A model generated the notes under the pieces. The model was given only the letters and a program-made list of their open reading frames with translations, made no database searches and was not told the DNA's origin. The position numbers and the translations under genes were made by a program. From the NCBI RefSeq assembly GCF_964355755.1, contig NC_092670.1, positions 20,025,201-20,089,200 of the forward strand: a stretch of DNA of 64,000 nucleotides. The letters are read 5' to 3'. Position 1 is the stretch's first letter, and the number at the start of each line of letters is the position of its first letter. Positions 48,765 through 63,600 of this stretch are shown one piece after another. The stretch is from Antedon mediterranea (Eukaryota > Echinodermata > Crinoidea > Comatulida > Antedonidae).

Positions 48765-49826
48765 AACACAATTTCTTAATTACTGTAATTTAAAAAAATG
48801 TATTAATTTCATCAACCAACATTCTTCTTTTCTGTAATGTTTATTTACATTGTTTTTAATAAATGTACAAAGCAATGTTTTTATGAAACTATTAAATTAA
48901 AATTAGTAACAAGACAAACACTTCATATAAAAAAAAGTACTAAAAATATCAAAATACAATTAAGTATGTAAATTAATTTATAATAAATATAAAAATCAAA
49001 CAAATTAATCTATGAATGGCTTAACCTGACAAAGGCTTTCTGTTACAAGTATTATAAGATGATAAAATAAATGTACTATATTGTAGGTTGGGGTCATTTT
49101 TTCAATGTATGGTTGGAGCGTGAGCTTTTACTCCAGGTGGACTCCTAGAGAATTTATAACTTAGGATGGTCTATGCCACAGGTTGGACTTAAACCCTAAG
49201 ATGGGCTTTTATGATAAAACAGAAAAAGCACTTAGTGAACATAATACCAAACAGAACTACTTCTTCATAAGCCATTTATAGTTAAAATGTAATTAATACA
49301 GTAAATATAAGAAAATAAATAATAATAAAACACTGACAAAAAATGGCTTTTATGACTTCTTGGTGTTTTTGTCAAATTGGTAAAATTACAATTACATGAT
49401 TCAATCTAATGTACAATTTCTCTTTTCTTAAAAATATCAAATTTATTTTCTCAAAAATAATATCTCCAAAAATATTTATGAAAGAGTGTAAAATATTTTT
49501 ATTTTTTTCATTGTAAATGCAAATATTATTTTTACATCTTTAGAAATACTTTACAAATTTTACAGTTTTCTTTTTCATTTTATTTTAAAGTATATTGCAA
49601 TGAAATCAAATTATGGCAAAAAGTTATTAAAAAATATTCTTGCTAACAACATTTTACTGCAATTACTGCAGTTATTCTACTGCATACACAGTCATTGCAA
49701 ATATTACTTGAAAAATGGACGAATTACAAACTAGATAAACATTGATGCAATTACATTCTCATTTTTATATTCAACTGTTCTGCAGTAAAACAAGAGTCTA
49801 ATAAAGACCTCTCATCACTTCTGATA

Positions 49827-49832
49827 ACTTTA
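49827..49832 (-). promoter_or_regulatory. Polyadenylation signal of TRAF7
   Basis: tttatt on the plus strand (AATAAA on the minus strand), about 145 bp beyond the TRAF7 stop codon. Confidence 0.5.
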
Positions 49833-49975
49833 TTGATATAACTTAGTCTTCTTAATGATGAAATCATATTATTTCCACTTTTTAAAGACCTTTCTAACAA
49901 ACACTTTCTCCAAAGATGTGTACAGAGTATAACATTGGTCATTTTAGTCTTTACTCTTGTAAAGAGTGTGGTGCT

Positions 49976-52900
49976 TCATTGCCAAACCTGAAAGAAAGGA
50001 AATAACAATAAAAAATGCATTGTTCTAATTATTAATAAATAAAATCAAATTCAGATGTAGAAACAAATACTATACAGGATATGGTCAAAGTAATAAACAA
50101 ATAATGGTGGTAACATAAATAACGTAAATTTCCTTTCACTTACCTTAACAGTATTATCAACAGCACCAGAGAAAAGACGCCCTCTAGAGACAGCGAGACA
50201 TGTTACACTTCCCTGATGTCGTATCAGAGCTTGTTGACATGTCTTATTCTCCATATTCCATACCTAAAAAATAATAGTAATAATAAATGTTAACTAAAAA
50301 TGTCTTATAATAATAAATATAAATATATAATTTTAATTATTATGCAACATTTTTAATTTGGTTATAATCTTCTTTTACAGTATTGTTTTATTATTATTTT
50401 TAGTAAATTCTAAAGCTCTGTCTACACTATCAAACTAGTTGAAAAAAAATGTGATGTGCCCAAATATGGTAGTGATATGACATTATCATGTCCATATATG
50501 GGCACCACACATTAAATATCATATATAAAAAATAAACTATTCCAATTATATTTAGAGGATAGTCAACTAGAGTATCCGTGTTACTTTAAATTAGTTTAGA
50601 AATTGAATATTATTGGATAAATACAAAGGAGAAAGCTACATGATGAGTCTGCTTAAAAACCAATATTGACTATAAATAAATAATTACACTCACCCTGAGA
50701 GATCGATCATATGAAGCACTAAATACACGTGTACTGCCCGGAGCACTGATAACAGCTAGTGCGTACACTGTGCCCACGTGTCCCGTCAGCGTCTCCACTT
50801 GATCATGGGATTTACGGTCCCATACATGAATGCAGTTCTCGTAAGTTCCAGCTATGATGTGTTCATTTGTGAGCGTAATTGAATATACAGAGCCTCCTGA
50901 TGTTTCTAGGACATTTGTTACTTCTAAGCTGTTTATGTTCCAAATCTGCAGAAAAATAGTTAGGCCATGAGCGGAATATTCAACTCATTCACAAGACAAT
51001 AAAGATGCTTACATATTTAACAAAGAACAACATCTTCCTTTTTTTATAGGAGTAAGCAATGCAATTTGTTTTTCCGTATTCTGGACCCTTCTTTAGGATA
51101 TTCTTTCAACTTGAGTCTTACTGTTATACTCACATTTTGTTTATTACATTGAGTGACTCTTGCTAATTAATAAATAAATACAAGGGTTAAAAAAAAAGTC
51201 TTAACTAATAATTGATAATTTTGTTTTCATTTTGATGCATTCCGCTGAAAAGTTCTATAAATAAAAATTACACACAACTTAAATATTTATATTGAGTCCT
51301 GCAGCAATCCACAGTAACATTACTGCAGCAAATAGCATGATTTTTCAAGATCATTGCTAACATACCTTAATTGTTTGGAAAGAACCACTGTAAAGGTGCT
51401 CTTCAGTAGCAACTAAAGCACGAACCCAATGGTTCAGACCGGTTAATTCCTTCTTTAACTCATGAGTATGTGCATCCCATACCTATGAAAAATTAAATAT
51501 ACAAAATAAATATATACAGTGGTTTTTAAAATAAAAAATAATTTTATTCCTATTCAGCTGTGGTACATGAAATCAGCTTGATTAAAATTTGAGATATTTG
51601 TGAGATCATCGGATTGATATCATAAAATTTCTGATACCAGACTGATATATAAATTGTATCATGATTTAAATGATAAGATATTTAAGATACCATAAAGATA
51701 TCTTGCTTTATATCATATCTTGACTGGGTCAATTTTAATGATACAAAAAACTGAACTGTTCAGTTGTTTGTATCATTAAAACTTACAAAAAAAAACCAGA
51801 AAAACCTTAGACTAACCTTAATAACTTTGAGCGAACCACTAAACAGCATGTTATTAGCACTAACCAGGGTGCACACTGCATTTTCATGTGCTGCTATTGT
51901 TTTTTCATGTTCCAGAGTATCAATATTCCAAACCTGCAACAACAACAAATATGAAAATTATATATGTAGCTTGAAAATCTGCTCTGCATTATAAGTACTA
52001 TTAGAGGCCAACTAAGCTAATTCTATACATACTAATTGAAAGTGTATGGTTTTGCATATACATACAAACATTTACAGCTTATTTAGACCTTTCTAGTTTA
52101 TTCTCAGTATGTAGTGCCACCAGTAGAAGCTTTATATTAATGATGATTCCTGATCAAAGTAGGTATGAAATGCCATGTGTGCCAAAATGTTTTTCTTTAA
52201 GAATTGCTATCTGGAACCTTTAGACTACAGTATCATATATTTGACTATTTTGTAAACAATTTAGTATATTTACTAATAAAAAATATATACTTACAGAGAT
52301 AGTTTGATCTGAAGAACCACTATACAATTTGTTACTGAAAAATATAGAAATAATATAGTTAAATATATTTAATTACATGACACATACAAACTGTGTATAA
52401 AGGATATATTGGGTCAAAAAAACGAGTGCATATCAAGAACTAATAGACAATACTGTGCAAAACTTATGTTTATATCCAAACCACAGTAACGTATACTCAG
52501 CAGAAACTGATGAAAAATTACTGCAGCAACTGATATAAAATTACTGCAGCAACAGAGGTAAAAGTATAATTAAACACTTACCCGTGTGTACACAGAGCTA
52601 GCACAATGCCTGTATGTCCTTCCATTGTTTTGTGACATGTGTAACTTGGACGGGTGTCCCACACCTTGATGGTCTTATCTGATGACCCACTGAATAGGTA
52701 GTCACCATGTACACATAAACACCACACAGGGCCTTGATGGCCAACAAAAGTCCCTTTACATCGATACAGCTGTTGGGGTTCTGTAATAACAAAATAATTG
52801 GCAAATAAATGAATAGTATAACCATGGAGGAATTGTATAACACACCGGAACGAAAAAAATGGAAATTAGATTTTAAACACTGTCGTATGATAAGGAGACA

Positions 52901-55900
52901 TGTGTTTTTAACCAAATAAATTCATATTTAAGTAACAAAGAACATTAAGTCTTACTATTGTTACTGCTAAATTAGATGAAGGTGAAGACACGCTTAAAGA
53001 TACAGTGTGACAGGGCATGCAGTTAGTTAACTTTGACTGCAGCTCGTTGGTGCATTGCTTGTACATGTTGACGAAGACTTATAATGTATATTGTGTATCA
53101 TATTGTTGTTTCTCTGAGAACCCAAGCCCCTTCTTGTAAATCATAAATATGGACATGAATAAACTATGACCTACCATCATTGAACCTGCCAATAATGTAA
53201 GCTATCTCGTGGTTAATTGTGCTAAACTTTCTACGATTGTCCAACATCTCGTTTGACATCTCTCGTTGGTTCTCATCAAGGTCCTCTGCAAAAAACCAAA
53301 ACAAAATTTTGAGTAACTTTGATAATCTTGAGAATTGGAGGAATATTTAGTGGATATGTGTGAAATTATAATCTCTTGCATTCCTCTGCTTGCTGCCCTC
53401 AATGTGTATTTTTAAAATCAATGCAATAAAAGGCTGTAAAATTTACTCTAAGCAGGGAGTTACAATTCCCTTCTCTAAGCACAAGTTTACCTTACATTTT
53501 ACAGTAAATTGGCATGAAATATATAAAATATTTTTTATTTTCTTATGGGTAATTTTTGTGGTAATACAGTGAGCTATTTTATAGGTACCTTTTGGCAATA
53601 GTTGTCAAGGAAAATACTATATAATTCACTTAAGTCAATTTAATGTGAACACCTCCCCCTTAGGCTCATTGTTTTATCGCCAGGGCCAGGTTTGTTGGAG
53701 GCCATTTTAAGGTTGGGCATTTTGCCTGGTCAAGTATCACTCACCCACTAATTTTTCCATTCTGCTTTGATTCTCATCCAAATAGCCTAGAAAAATATAA
53801 AAGATTGAAGATAAGATCATTGAAGATAAGCATAATGAAGAAAACATTATCTAAATAAAAATTAAATGTTATATATTCAAAACCCTTATAATCTTTGCAA
53901 ATGATTACATTTACCATGGCAAAATTATTTATTGGCAAAATTATGACTAATTACGTGGTTTGTGGTTATATTCAAAACCACTATATCTTTGCATTATATT
54001 TACCATAGCAACATTTTGTGTTCACATATGCTCTTTTGTCATGACTAATTATGTGGTTTGTGGTTAGGCCTGATATTATTCAATGACACCAATCATAAAC
54101 TCCTTGTTTTAACCAACTACATCCACTTCCCAGATACATTATAACCTTAACGTACATTGGGGCATGGCCTAGCATACCACTACAGGCTAATAATTAACAT
54201 CCTTAACCTCCAGACATCCATTATGTAATATTGTTATTCTCAGAACACATATCACATTTGAAATTACCAATTAATCGCAAATTATTTTTAGATTAGTCTC
54301 TATTTCAATCTTTAAATAATAATTAAATTACAGATAAGTCGTAATATCCTGTTGGATATTGAGTGTAATTTGTTTTCAATGTAATATCATTGGTGTATAT
54401 TTTGTTACTTAGATGTTGTTAAGCTCTGTCTACACTATCAAACTTAATGTGATCTGCCCATATATGGACACGATGATATCATATCACTACCATATTTGGG
54501 CACATCACTACCATTTTTGGGAACATCACTACCATTTTTGTCAAACTAGTTTGATAGTGTAGACAGAGCTTAGAGACTAGATATGAATGATTTATATGTG
54601 ATCACTTTAATTGACTGCAGTAGCAATGCATGAAGCTGGTGTAGAGACTTGAATGTTCCTACAAACAGCAGTATTTTAAGCATTTTTGTACATATTTTGC
54701 TTAGTATTTATGTGGTTATGGTAGACTTGCCACAAAAAGTCTCTAGTCATTGTTCCTTTTTATGTAGCAGCACCAGCCAGTATAGTTATTACATCAATTG
54801 CTCTATTTGCTGAAATTGATCTTATTATATGGTTTATCAGGTAAGTAATTAATAAACCAGACACTTTAATACAATAAAACACTTACTAATCTTCATTTCT
54901 AAAGATTTCTCCAATCGATCGACCCTCTCTGATAATTTTCCAAGCATGGAGCGTAGAAAGCCAATCTCCTGGTCCTTCTGACGAATCGTTAATTGCAGGT
55001 CTCGCATCTTGTCATCTGTGTTCTGCAAGAAGTTCTTAATGTTGTCGTAGTAACACGTTTGGAGATGCGTGCTGACCTCTTCAAGTGTGCCCACGTACTG
55101 ACATCCGTATTTGCTATGGTCGCATTTACATAAATTGCACATCTTCATGTGCGATTCTAGATCCTGTACAAAGAAAATAATAAGTCATTTAAAAGATAAA
55201 AATAAGTTCAGTTACTGCAGCAAAATTTTTTTTATTGCACCCCTCTCTAACATAAAAAGCATCTCTTTCTTCAGTTACTGCAGTACATGCTTTAATGATG
55301 AATAAAATCAATCAAGTCTTTCCCATGGTTTGCTCTGTGTGTGTGTTATTGAACAATTTGTTCAACGTTGCCTTTGTTATACATTTTTTATCTGAATTTA
55401 TGTATGTTTTATGATGGAAAATAAAGATTGATTGATATATATATAAAATCAATATAACATTTTTCGAAATACCTGGAATAAATTTTTGCACAAAAGTGTG
55501 TGCAGAGTTCCAATGGAATGAACATTTATCAAAGCAAGTTCTTGGAGGCATAGGAATCAATTCCCTTGTAAGCTCAGGGTGTTTTTATCTGAATGGGGTG
55601 GTGCCTAGTTAATGGAGCATTATTACATAATATGTATCACACCATCATTAATAATCCAGGCCTGGTTTCAAACTACATTTGTCATACCTTACATAAAGTT
55701 GTGAAGTTTATAATATAATCATTATACTTTCTCTTTACCATGTGAATGAACTTTTAAACTTAATTCCCTGTAACACCTCTCACTACCTAAGGTATTATGG
55801 GCCCTCAAAGTGTCAAATAGAATTAAATTCCATCTTAAAAGCTCACATGTACTCGGAAGTTGTTTCCAATGGGACCTTATGTTTCTAAAGCCAGGATCTG

Positions 55901-58900
55901 AATGGTGTAAGTTGTATAAGGGATGGTGCCAACATTTGTTACTGCTGAAAGTTTCAAAATCTAGTTAAATATATTAACAAATTAACTGAAATTTGCAGTA
56001 CTTCAGTTTACAACTAAAACAACTACTGTTAGCAACTTTGTTTTAACAGTTTATTCAGCTTTCTTTATGAAAGTAGAGAAGTGAAAGATTTTAACTATTG
56101 TTGATGATAATTGAAATGGGAAAATGGATGACTGTGAGCCAATTGGGACTGTGAAGTTAACCTGGGACTTGGGTAAGGTCTGCATTTTGAGTCAGTATAT
56201 TTTATATTGTTTAATAACTAATGTCCTATTAGTATAATTAAATACTGCCCTCACTTGATAATATCTTTATTCCGAGTGTGTTAAGGGAAACTGTTTGACA
56301 AGCTTACGACAGGAAGTTGTATCAACTGACCCCCTATGTGCAAATTATTTAACTAAACCAAATTAGTTAAATACATATTAAATACCTACATACCATACTT
56401 AGGTTATAATTAAATGGTAAATTACCAAGATTTTGAAGTAATCATCATCTTAATGTCTCTACAGTAATCATCCATTTTCTTTTTGTTATATTTTACCTAA
56501 TACTTATATTGCTTTTACTTTTGTATGTCTGATTTTTTTTTTCTGATCCACCAGTGATATCAGTACTACGATACTGAATGTGTCTTCTCAATAATGACAG
56601 AAATAAATCTTAAATTCCTTCTTACGTGATGATATCCTGTACTTACCATTTTTAAGACTGTTGGGCAGTTTGGATTATTTGGGCAGTTCATAGGTGCATA
56701 GCCGCAGTTGGCTTCATGAGTACTGTAAAATAAAAGAAAATAACACAAATTACGGTTTAATTTTTAGATTAGCTTATTTAAAACTTTTTTAGTACACTAC
56801 ACTATTAGGTATGGATTTTGTATATAATTATAGTATGGTCTTTTGGCTAGAAATGTATTTATTCAGACTGTAGTAAAGTTGACTCTGAACAGTCAGTAAT
56901 TGAGGTGGTTTGTGATTGGAGCATCCATGAAGAAGCTTGTACAATATACAAATATTACAAGTCAAATACCTGAGGTAATGGTATTCAGTTATTGTTACAG
57001 CTTACCTAGCATTATTAATTACCTCCTATGTAATGAGAAAGTGAGGGTTATTAAATTAACTCACTCACTGCCAGATTCTATTCAGTATTATTTTCTTTTA
57101 AATGCGGCACTTAGTACAGCTTATGTTACGCATTTATAATATCCCAACGGGCTAAATAAGGGGTATTTGAAAAGGCATGTGTTAAGATAAGATTTCCAAA
57201 ACATGGCACAATCAATTACTTTCATTCATGACGTGAGGGTTATAAAGGAGTAACATGAGGCAACTCTTAAAATAACTTATCCGGTACTTTCCATGATATC
57301 CAAGTTTGACAGTAACTTTCACTTTGACGAGGGGTAATACAGAAGGCTTGTTGTAAATAATTCACCCGGAAAATTCCGTAAGCGGACATGTGACAAGGGT
57401 ACAAAGTTGACAGTAAATGACAAATATTATGATGGAAAAAGGACAGAAGTTAGATCATACATCCGGAATATTCCATATTATGAAGCGGACACATAAAAAG
57501 GAACAAATTTGACAGCAAATAGTTTCACTACGACAAGCATCATGATGAAAGGGGTAAAACAGAGGCCTGTTAAAATCAGTCATCTGGAACAAACTTGATA
57601 GTAATTTAGCTATGACGAATAATGTAATGAGACAGGAATGAAATACAGAAATCATTCAATAGGAACATTAAAAGCCAACATACAAACCGGTACAAACTTT
57701 GATTGTATTATTCTATGACAAATACAGTAGTATAATGACATGGGAACCACACTCATGTTAATGAAACATGCTATAAGGACATATGAACGATTTAATACAA
57801 TAATTTGGAATATGAAGAATAGTAGAATGACAGGGTAATGTGAAGGAAGGCCTGTTTTGTAGAACAGGCAAAATGTCCTATTGAAAAGTACAATCAAATC
57901 AAGGACCCAGCCATTGCTATATTACATGTTATATAGTACAGCAGTAATATCAGGGGCGGATCCAGGATTTAAAACATGAGAGTGCTAACATATAATATTA
58001 ATGATAAAATAAATATCAAGAGGCAGTTCATAATTTAATTTATAAGAATAATCAATAAAAGGGAAGCGTGTGAGCCTGGTTACTTTGATGAAGTAAAAGC
58101 ATCTAATTTATATTGTTAAATAACACGTATAAGATTAGCCATCTCTTTATTTTAACCACCAACTTACACTTTCTCACTGACGCGCATGGTCATAGGGCAG
58201 CCGTCGGGATCAACTTCGTATTCTCCAGGAATTTGGCTCGATGACGGAATACAACCGTATTTACAATGGACGTATAATTCACTGATTTGTTCGTTAACGG
58301 CGATGTTTGCGACAACAACAGCTAATTTGCTATTATCCACAGGACATTTTTCTGTAAATTAAAAAAAAAAGTAATTTATTAATTTTTTTTCTCACTTTTT
58401 CTTCATCCATTTATTATATAAATATTTAAACAAAACATTATTTATAATCAAAATAATGATGCTAGTTTTTATTTTTTTTCGGCTCTGCATTGCATCGAGC
58501 ACTTCTGCCTACATGATTTTTTTCAAGCTTAACTAATAATCTTATACTATACAGACATAACCAATATCCAACCAAAAAACATCACATAAAATTAAAGCAA
58601 ATTCCATAAAGATGAAATCAACTATAAGTATACACGTAAATAATAAAAATTCATAAGAAGCTGTGTCATAAAAAAAAGGACAGATTTGAAAATGTGCGTT
58701 GACAGATGGATTTTAGCCAGGCCCATAATAATCCCTCCGCAGAGATCACCTGCCTCTACATGACTCAAACTCAGATCTAAATTCCTAAAAACATCAAAAT
58801 AATTTTTAAAGTTACTCGTACAAGCTTCCTCAGTTATAGACAACTTGACATTCAAAATCTGTGATTTTGTAAATTTGTATTTTATGAATTATATGTTAAT

Positions 58901-60609
58901 CTAGATAAGTTTGTAACTAAATTCCTAATTTTGACAAATTGTTGTCAAAGAATTCAATAGATTTGATGTAAAAATCTGTTTTTCTAGATTACGTGTAGTA
59001 CCCTATATATTTATTTTAAAAACAAGACAGAAGTGTAATCCACTTTTTATGTCTCAATATTTTCAAAGGTAACTATTATAGACAAGTTCATGTGTATGGG
59101 AGATTAAAAAAAATTACAAAATTCAACTGGTTTTATGTATAAAAGCTACTAGAGTTTAGATTGCCCTTTTCTATATCTGTTCTAAAACTAACTTGTATTT
59201 AATGATTATGAATTTAAATATATGATAATTGTGCCCAGAAACAGTCTAACTACATTAAAAAAAAATGATTGAAATGAATTCAAAACAGAAGATGTTATTT
59301 TAAATTAATTTCCGCTTCAAACCTGAAACTTGTTACCATCCATTTCAGTTCTGGTCGACCTCTTATTTGTCATAGAGACATAATTAATATGCAATCTTAA
59401 CACCTGTGTTTTATGTATGAATCAGTTGAACATGTGCTACAATTTGTCTATTTGTTTTATATTCAAAATACAACTTTCACTTTCTAAACCACAATTCAGT
59501 TATAAGATATTAAACATTGTTGTTGTATTTTTTTCTTTTCATGAGGCAACATTTTCCTTTGAAATGGTTCACAATAGTCAAGAGGGAGAGAGAGAGAGAT
59601 ATTCACACAGTAGAACTCATTTGGGACATCCCTATTTAGGGGACATGTCCACTATAAAGGGGATACTAAAGCTTGGTTCCTTCTAGAACGTAACGCAAGG
59701 ATGTAAACGCGACAAGCGAAGTTATAGACCGTTAGCAATTACAAGCGAATAAGCCATCACGTGTGATTGGTCAATTCACTTGCGTTGCGTTACGTCCTTG
59801 TGTTGCATCGCTAGTGGGAACCACGCTTTACCTGTAAAACAAACAAGGGGAAATATATTATATGTTTTAAAACTATGGTTAACTCTAATATTCACATGAC
59901 ATTGGGTTCTGAAGGTGTCTCCTTTTATAGGGGTTCTACTGTGTAAAAATCATGTACTGTACAGTATTCATAGTATAAATATATTCTTTTTTTATTGTTA
60001 AGATTAAAAATACTAAAAGAAAATGATTACTATTTCTCAAACTGCTGAGAATTTTCTTTTAGCATTTTAGAAACTTTTTAACTGCACACTAAAATGTCTC
60101 CGAAACCAACCAATTTCTTTTGTGACAAATGTTAGGATAAATGGTATTTGGCCAACAGCCAGGGAGGTACTTTTTTTTTTAAAGAAGGGCTTCCTTATTT
60201 TAGGAAATCTCTAATTTATAGAGTGTAAATTCCTTCCTTTAAAAAAAAAGGTACGAGAATTTGAAATAAACAAGTCTAAGTTTAAAACAATATTTAAGTT
60301 TAGTATAACTACATATATAAAAAGCATGTTGGCAACATCTTCAGAGTATCAATAACCTCATATAACACATTTTGTATATAACATTTAATACTGTACTTAT
60401 AAGAAACATTTTTTATATAAATACATACTGTACATTTCAGATAAATAAAAGCTTTACATACAAAAGTGCATATTTTGTTACTACTTTATTTGCTCTATGC
60501 TAGTAAAACTATTCCTAAACAATGTAAATTTATAAAATAAGGAAATTAACAACAAAGAAAGTCTCTTACCGTTATGACGAGAGTTAACACATTGTCTACA
60601 GTACGTATG
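49976..60609 (-). CDS. TRAF7: TRAF7, RING/zinc-finger/WD40 E3 ubiquitin ligase (N-terminus off the right edge)
   Basis: TRAF7 is a WD40-containing E3 ligase that binds MEKK3 and acts in MAPK/NF-kB signalling. Thirteen phase-consistent exons are: 60570-60609, 58168-58351, 56647-56722, 54887-55163, 53745-53786, 53175-53285, 52582-52780, 52295-52334, 51817-51933, 51366-51482, 50694-50945, 50144-50263 and 49976-49987, giving about 528 residues against about 670 in human. Exon order follows the domains: the end of the RING (HTYCRQC, then KCPVDN), TRAF-type zinc fingers ([37 protein letters not shown]), a coiled coil ([20 protein letters not shown] onward), then seven WD40 repeats ([93 protein letters not shown]). 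The last exon holds only VWQ and the stop. No RING start is recognisable before 64000. AATAAA on the gene strand lies at about 49827-49832. Confidence 0.97.
50411..50511. mobile_element. MITE family A, copy 7 (right end lost)
   Basis: taaagctctgtctacactat at the left with the full core; the right inverted terminus is missing. Lies in a TRAF7 intron. Confidence 0.85.
54420..54572. mobile_element. MITE family A, copy 8 (best preserved)
   Basis: Perfect inverted ends: aagctctgtctacactatca and its complement, with caaactagtttg next to the right end. The core has a short internal triplication of a catcactaccat segment. Lies in a TRAF7 intron. Confidence 0.92.
57230..57900. repeat. Diverged tandem repeat in a TRAF7 intron
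   Basis: Recurring blocks in the same order: catccggaa(t/a)attcc, gcggacac, aca(a)atttgacagtaaat, tatgacgaa/atgatgaaaggggtaaaacagag, gcctgtt. They repeat every 100-130 bp about five times. Heavily diverged, non-coding. Confidence 0.65.
59667..59830. mobile_element. MITE family B, copy 2
   Basis: Same family as 41916-42099: left end taaagcttggttcc (diverged), right end ctagtgggaaccacgcttta, and shared interior gacaagcgaagttatagac and aataagccatc. About 20 bp shorter, with loss near the left arm. Confidence 0.9.
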
Positions 60610-63600
60610 CTGCAAGAGAAACAAAAGACTTATCATTTCAAACACGATTGAGAAAGAATCATAATGGTGACATCTGATGGCACTGGCTTCAAAGTAATAA
60701 TCACAAGAAGTTTGGTACTCCGTGAGTGAGCAGAGCAAAGTACTCTAGCAGAGAATGTTCACAAGGTGCAGATAAGGAGTGATAGTCCACTACCAATGCA
60801 CCGAATAATCAAATGGTACTGCAACACTGGGCACGTTGGACTGATGTAATCGCTCTAAATACCCGCTACCAACCGGAACAAATGAAGGCTGGGCAGAAGA
60901 CCACTAATAACTAGTAGGCATCCACTATAAACACTCGCTAAAGGCGAAACAAACGCAGGCAGGGCACTGACTGATCACGATGAACTGTTAGTACCCAATC
61001 AAAAGAGACACTACCGGGTGAACCAAACAAAAGCAGAACACCACTAATCACGATAAGCTATTAGTAACTGCTCTAAATACTCGCTACCGGCAGGAACATA
61101 TAGGCAGGGCAGTACACCTCTGATCACGATAACAGAGCATAACAGAGTTGTATACTGACTCATTGAGTTTCATACTTCAATCGCCGGAACAGTTGGCTCA
61201 CCACGAATCACCAAACAAATCGACCCAATTATTTTGCATATATTATAATCATGATTAGTTTCGACAATTTGTACGGTGATAACTTTTCGCAAACACAAGT
61301 GACTTTTAATAGGAAATTAACTTTACAGTGGACATTGTGTTAGCTGTAAAGTGATTACGATGTTCGATATCGTGCAATGCTACATTTTTTTAATTAAAGG
61401 CGGGATGGTATAAAACAGACACCTACACTGATTAGGATGTTCAATTGGGTTCATTACTTTGATCAGTAATTAGTCACAGTAATATAATTAGTTCCCACTG
61501 ACTTAATCATCTATGGATTTTCGAGGCAAAATTAAAATTAACAAAGTTTTTGATGACTTCCTTTAAGACGGTAGATGTTTGTTCAAGATTATCTGTTGGT
61601 TGTCACATCATCAGGTGATTCAGGGGGGAATGTATAGTGCAATTGTAGTTCAGAAAAAATTGAATAGAAAGATCAAAGAACTCTTGCTTCCCAGGTGAAA
61701 ATTATATATATATTTTTTGCATGGTAAGCACAAGCCAGATCATAAATACTATGAACCACTTTTTTGTCACATAAAGTTGTAGTAATAGCTATACTATTAA
61801 GAAACTATAAGCAATAGATTATTTTTCAACAGAACTTAATCTTCTACATTCACAAATATCTTATTTTATAGATTAGTTTAAATTGTTAGATGTCCAGTTT
61901 AAATTTTGAACAGTGAGTATATTCAATTTAAATTCAAACATTTCCAGAATTAGGTATAATTTTCCAACAGTGAATAACAGTAGTTACTAAAAAAATTTTA
62001 ATAAATTACTGTATGAGTAATTATATATTCTGTTTAATGAGAAAATTAGAAATTATAATAAAGTACAAATATAAATTATAATAAATAGAATAATTTTTTT
62101 AATGGATGATGAGTAACTTTGCTACTAAATGAGTAAATAGTAAATATAATTAGGATATAACAAGTTAATAGACAAAATAAAAATAGTTAAATAAATAATA
62201 CAATAAGGAAATATTATGATTCAAATAATATCATTGAAATATCAATTAGATTTTCTAAATGTACCCTAATTGCGTTTGAATATTATTTTTTAGGGCGTGG
62301 CAGTGAATTCTTTGTTTAAAATTCATTTCCTTTGGTTATTATTGTATTTTTTATTAAATTTTCATGGAATATTTTGAAAAAGAACCATAGTGACGCATAA
62401 TTTTGATGAATTTAAAAATACAGATCGTAATTAAACAAATTAACTTTTTTTCCGAATGAACTTTTAGGCGGAAATTATCGCTCGCGGAAATTTTATATTT
62501 TTTAACAATAACAGGTGAAAGATGAGGTTTTTTTTTAAATGTTGATTTTTTTCGGAGAATGAACTCTAATGACATATCTTAGGGTAGCGTGACAAGTAAA
62601 AAAATGTTTAATTTTTAATTTTTTAAACCACTTTCCTTAAAGCACTGTAGAACTGAATTAGCTGGAATTACTGCACTAAACTATCACAATAATGTTATAC
62701 CCTAAATCCTACTCCAGCATTAACTAGACTTACTGCAGTAATTTCAGATTGTTATATTGTAAATCTCACTCCTGTCTTGTCAACAGCATAAAGAGTGAGA
62801 ATACTGCAGTAACTACAGTAGACTAGCGAAAAGAAGTAAACAATTTTCTAGAACACCAAAGTTTAAAAAGAACCACACATATCTACTATAGTATATTACA
62901 GTATCAACTGAAAATACTGCAGTACAGTAATTAAATTTAAAAAAAAGATGATATACCTTTATCTTAGAATGGAATAATAGTCGGTTCCATCATGTTTGAC
63001 AAAGTTTAAAATAAACCACTTCCCCCCAACACCCTGTAGTTAATTTCCTTCAGGAAGAGTGTGTAGGAAATAGACCCAAGTACAAAGTGTAAAACCTAAG
63101 TATACGGGTCATAAGCTGGTCTATGTATAAATGGGATCTTAGATTTCCACTAGGCACTGGTTTACATTAATTAAAAATATCCATAGTGATTTTGCATATT
63201 AAGTGATACTACTGTACTAGTAAATAAGATTTCCTCATACCACACCTAAAGAGTCTGGGTCAACTGTGAACCTGGTATGTGTAAATGGTTCACCTGGTTT
63301 ATTTAAATTTAAAATATCCCAGGTGTTTCTGGATATTATTAGAGTGATTAGAGTATCTATAAAAGTGATAGTGTAAATCAGATTTCCTTGTGTTTATAAA
63401 ATTAGATAAATTGTTGCATTGTATAGCTAATGGGAGCCACACTTTAAGGAGAAAATAACTTAATCCTTTATAAAAGTGTTTCTTGAATTAGTATTTGTTT
63501 TAGTGTTTATTAAAATACCACTTATTTTGTTTGACAAGAAAATGTCCCTTTAATATGGGTGTCCCAGAGAAGGGGTTCCACTGTATATCTTTCTTTTTTT

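Noticed and set aside
49751..49942. Minus-strand 63-codon frame next to the TRAF7 end
   Set aside because: It lies beyond the TRAF7 stop codon in the 3' UTR and shows no family similarity.
52598..52915. 105-codon minus-strand frame over a TRAF7 WD40 exon
   Set aside because: It is the wrong frame across the real exon (52582-52780), which fits TRAF7 in another phase with correct splice sites.
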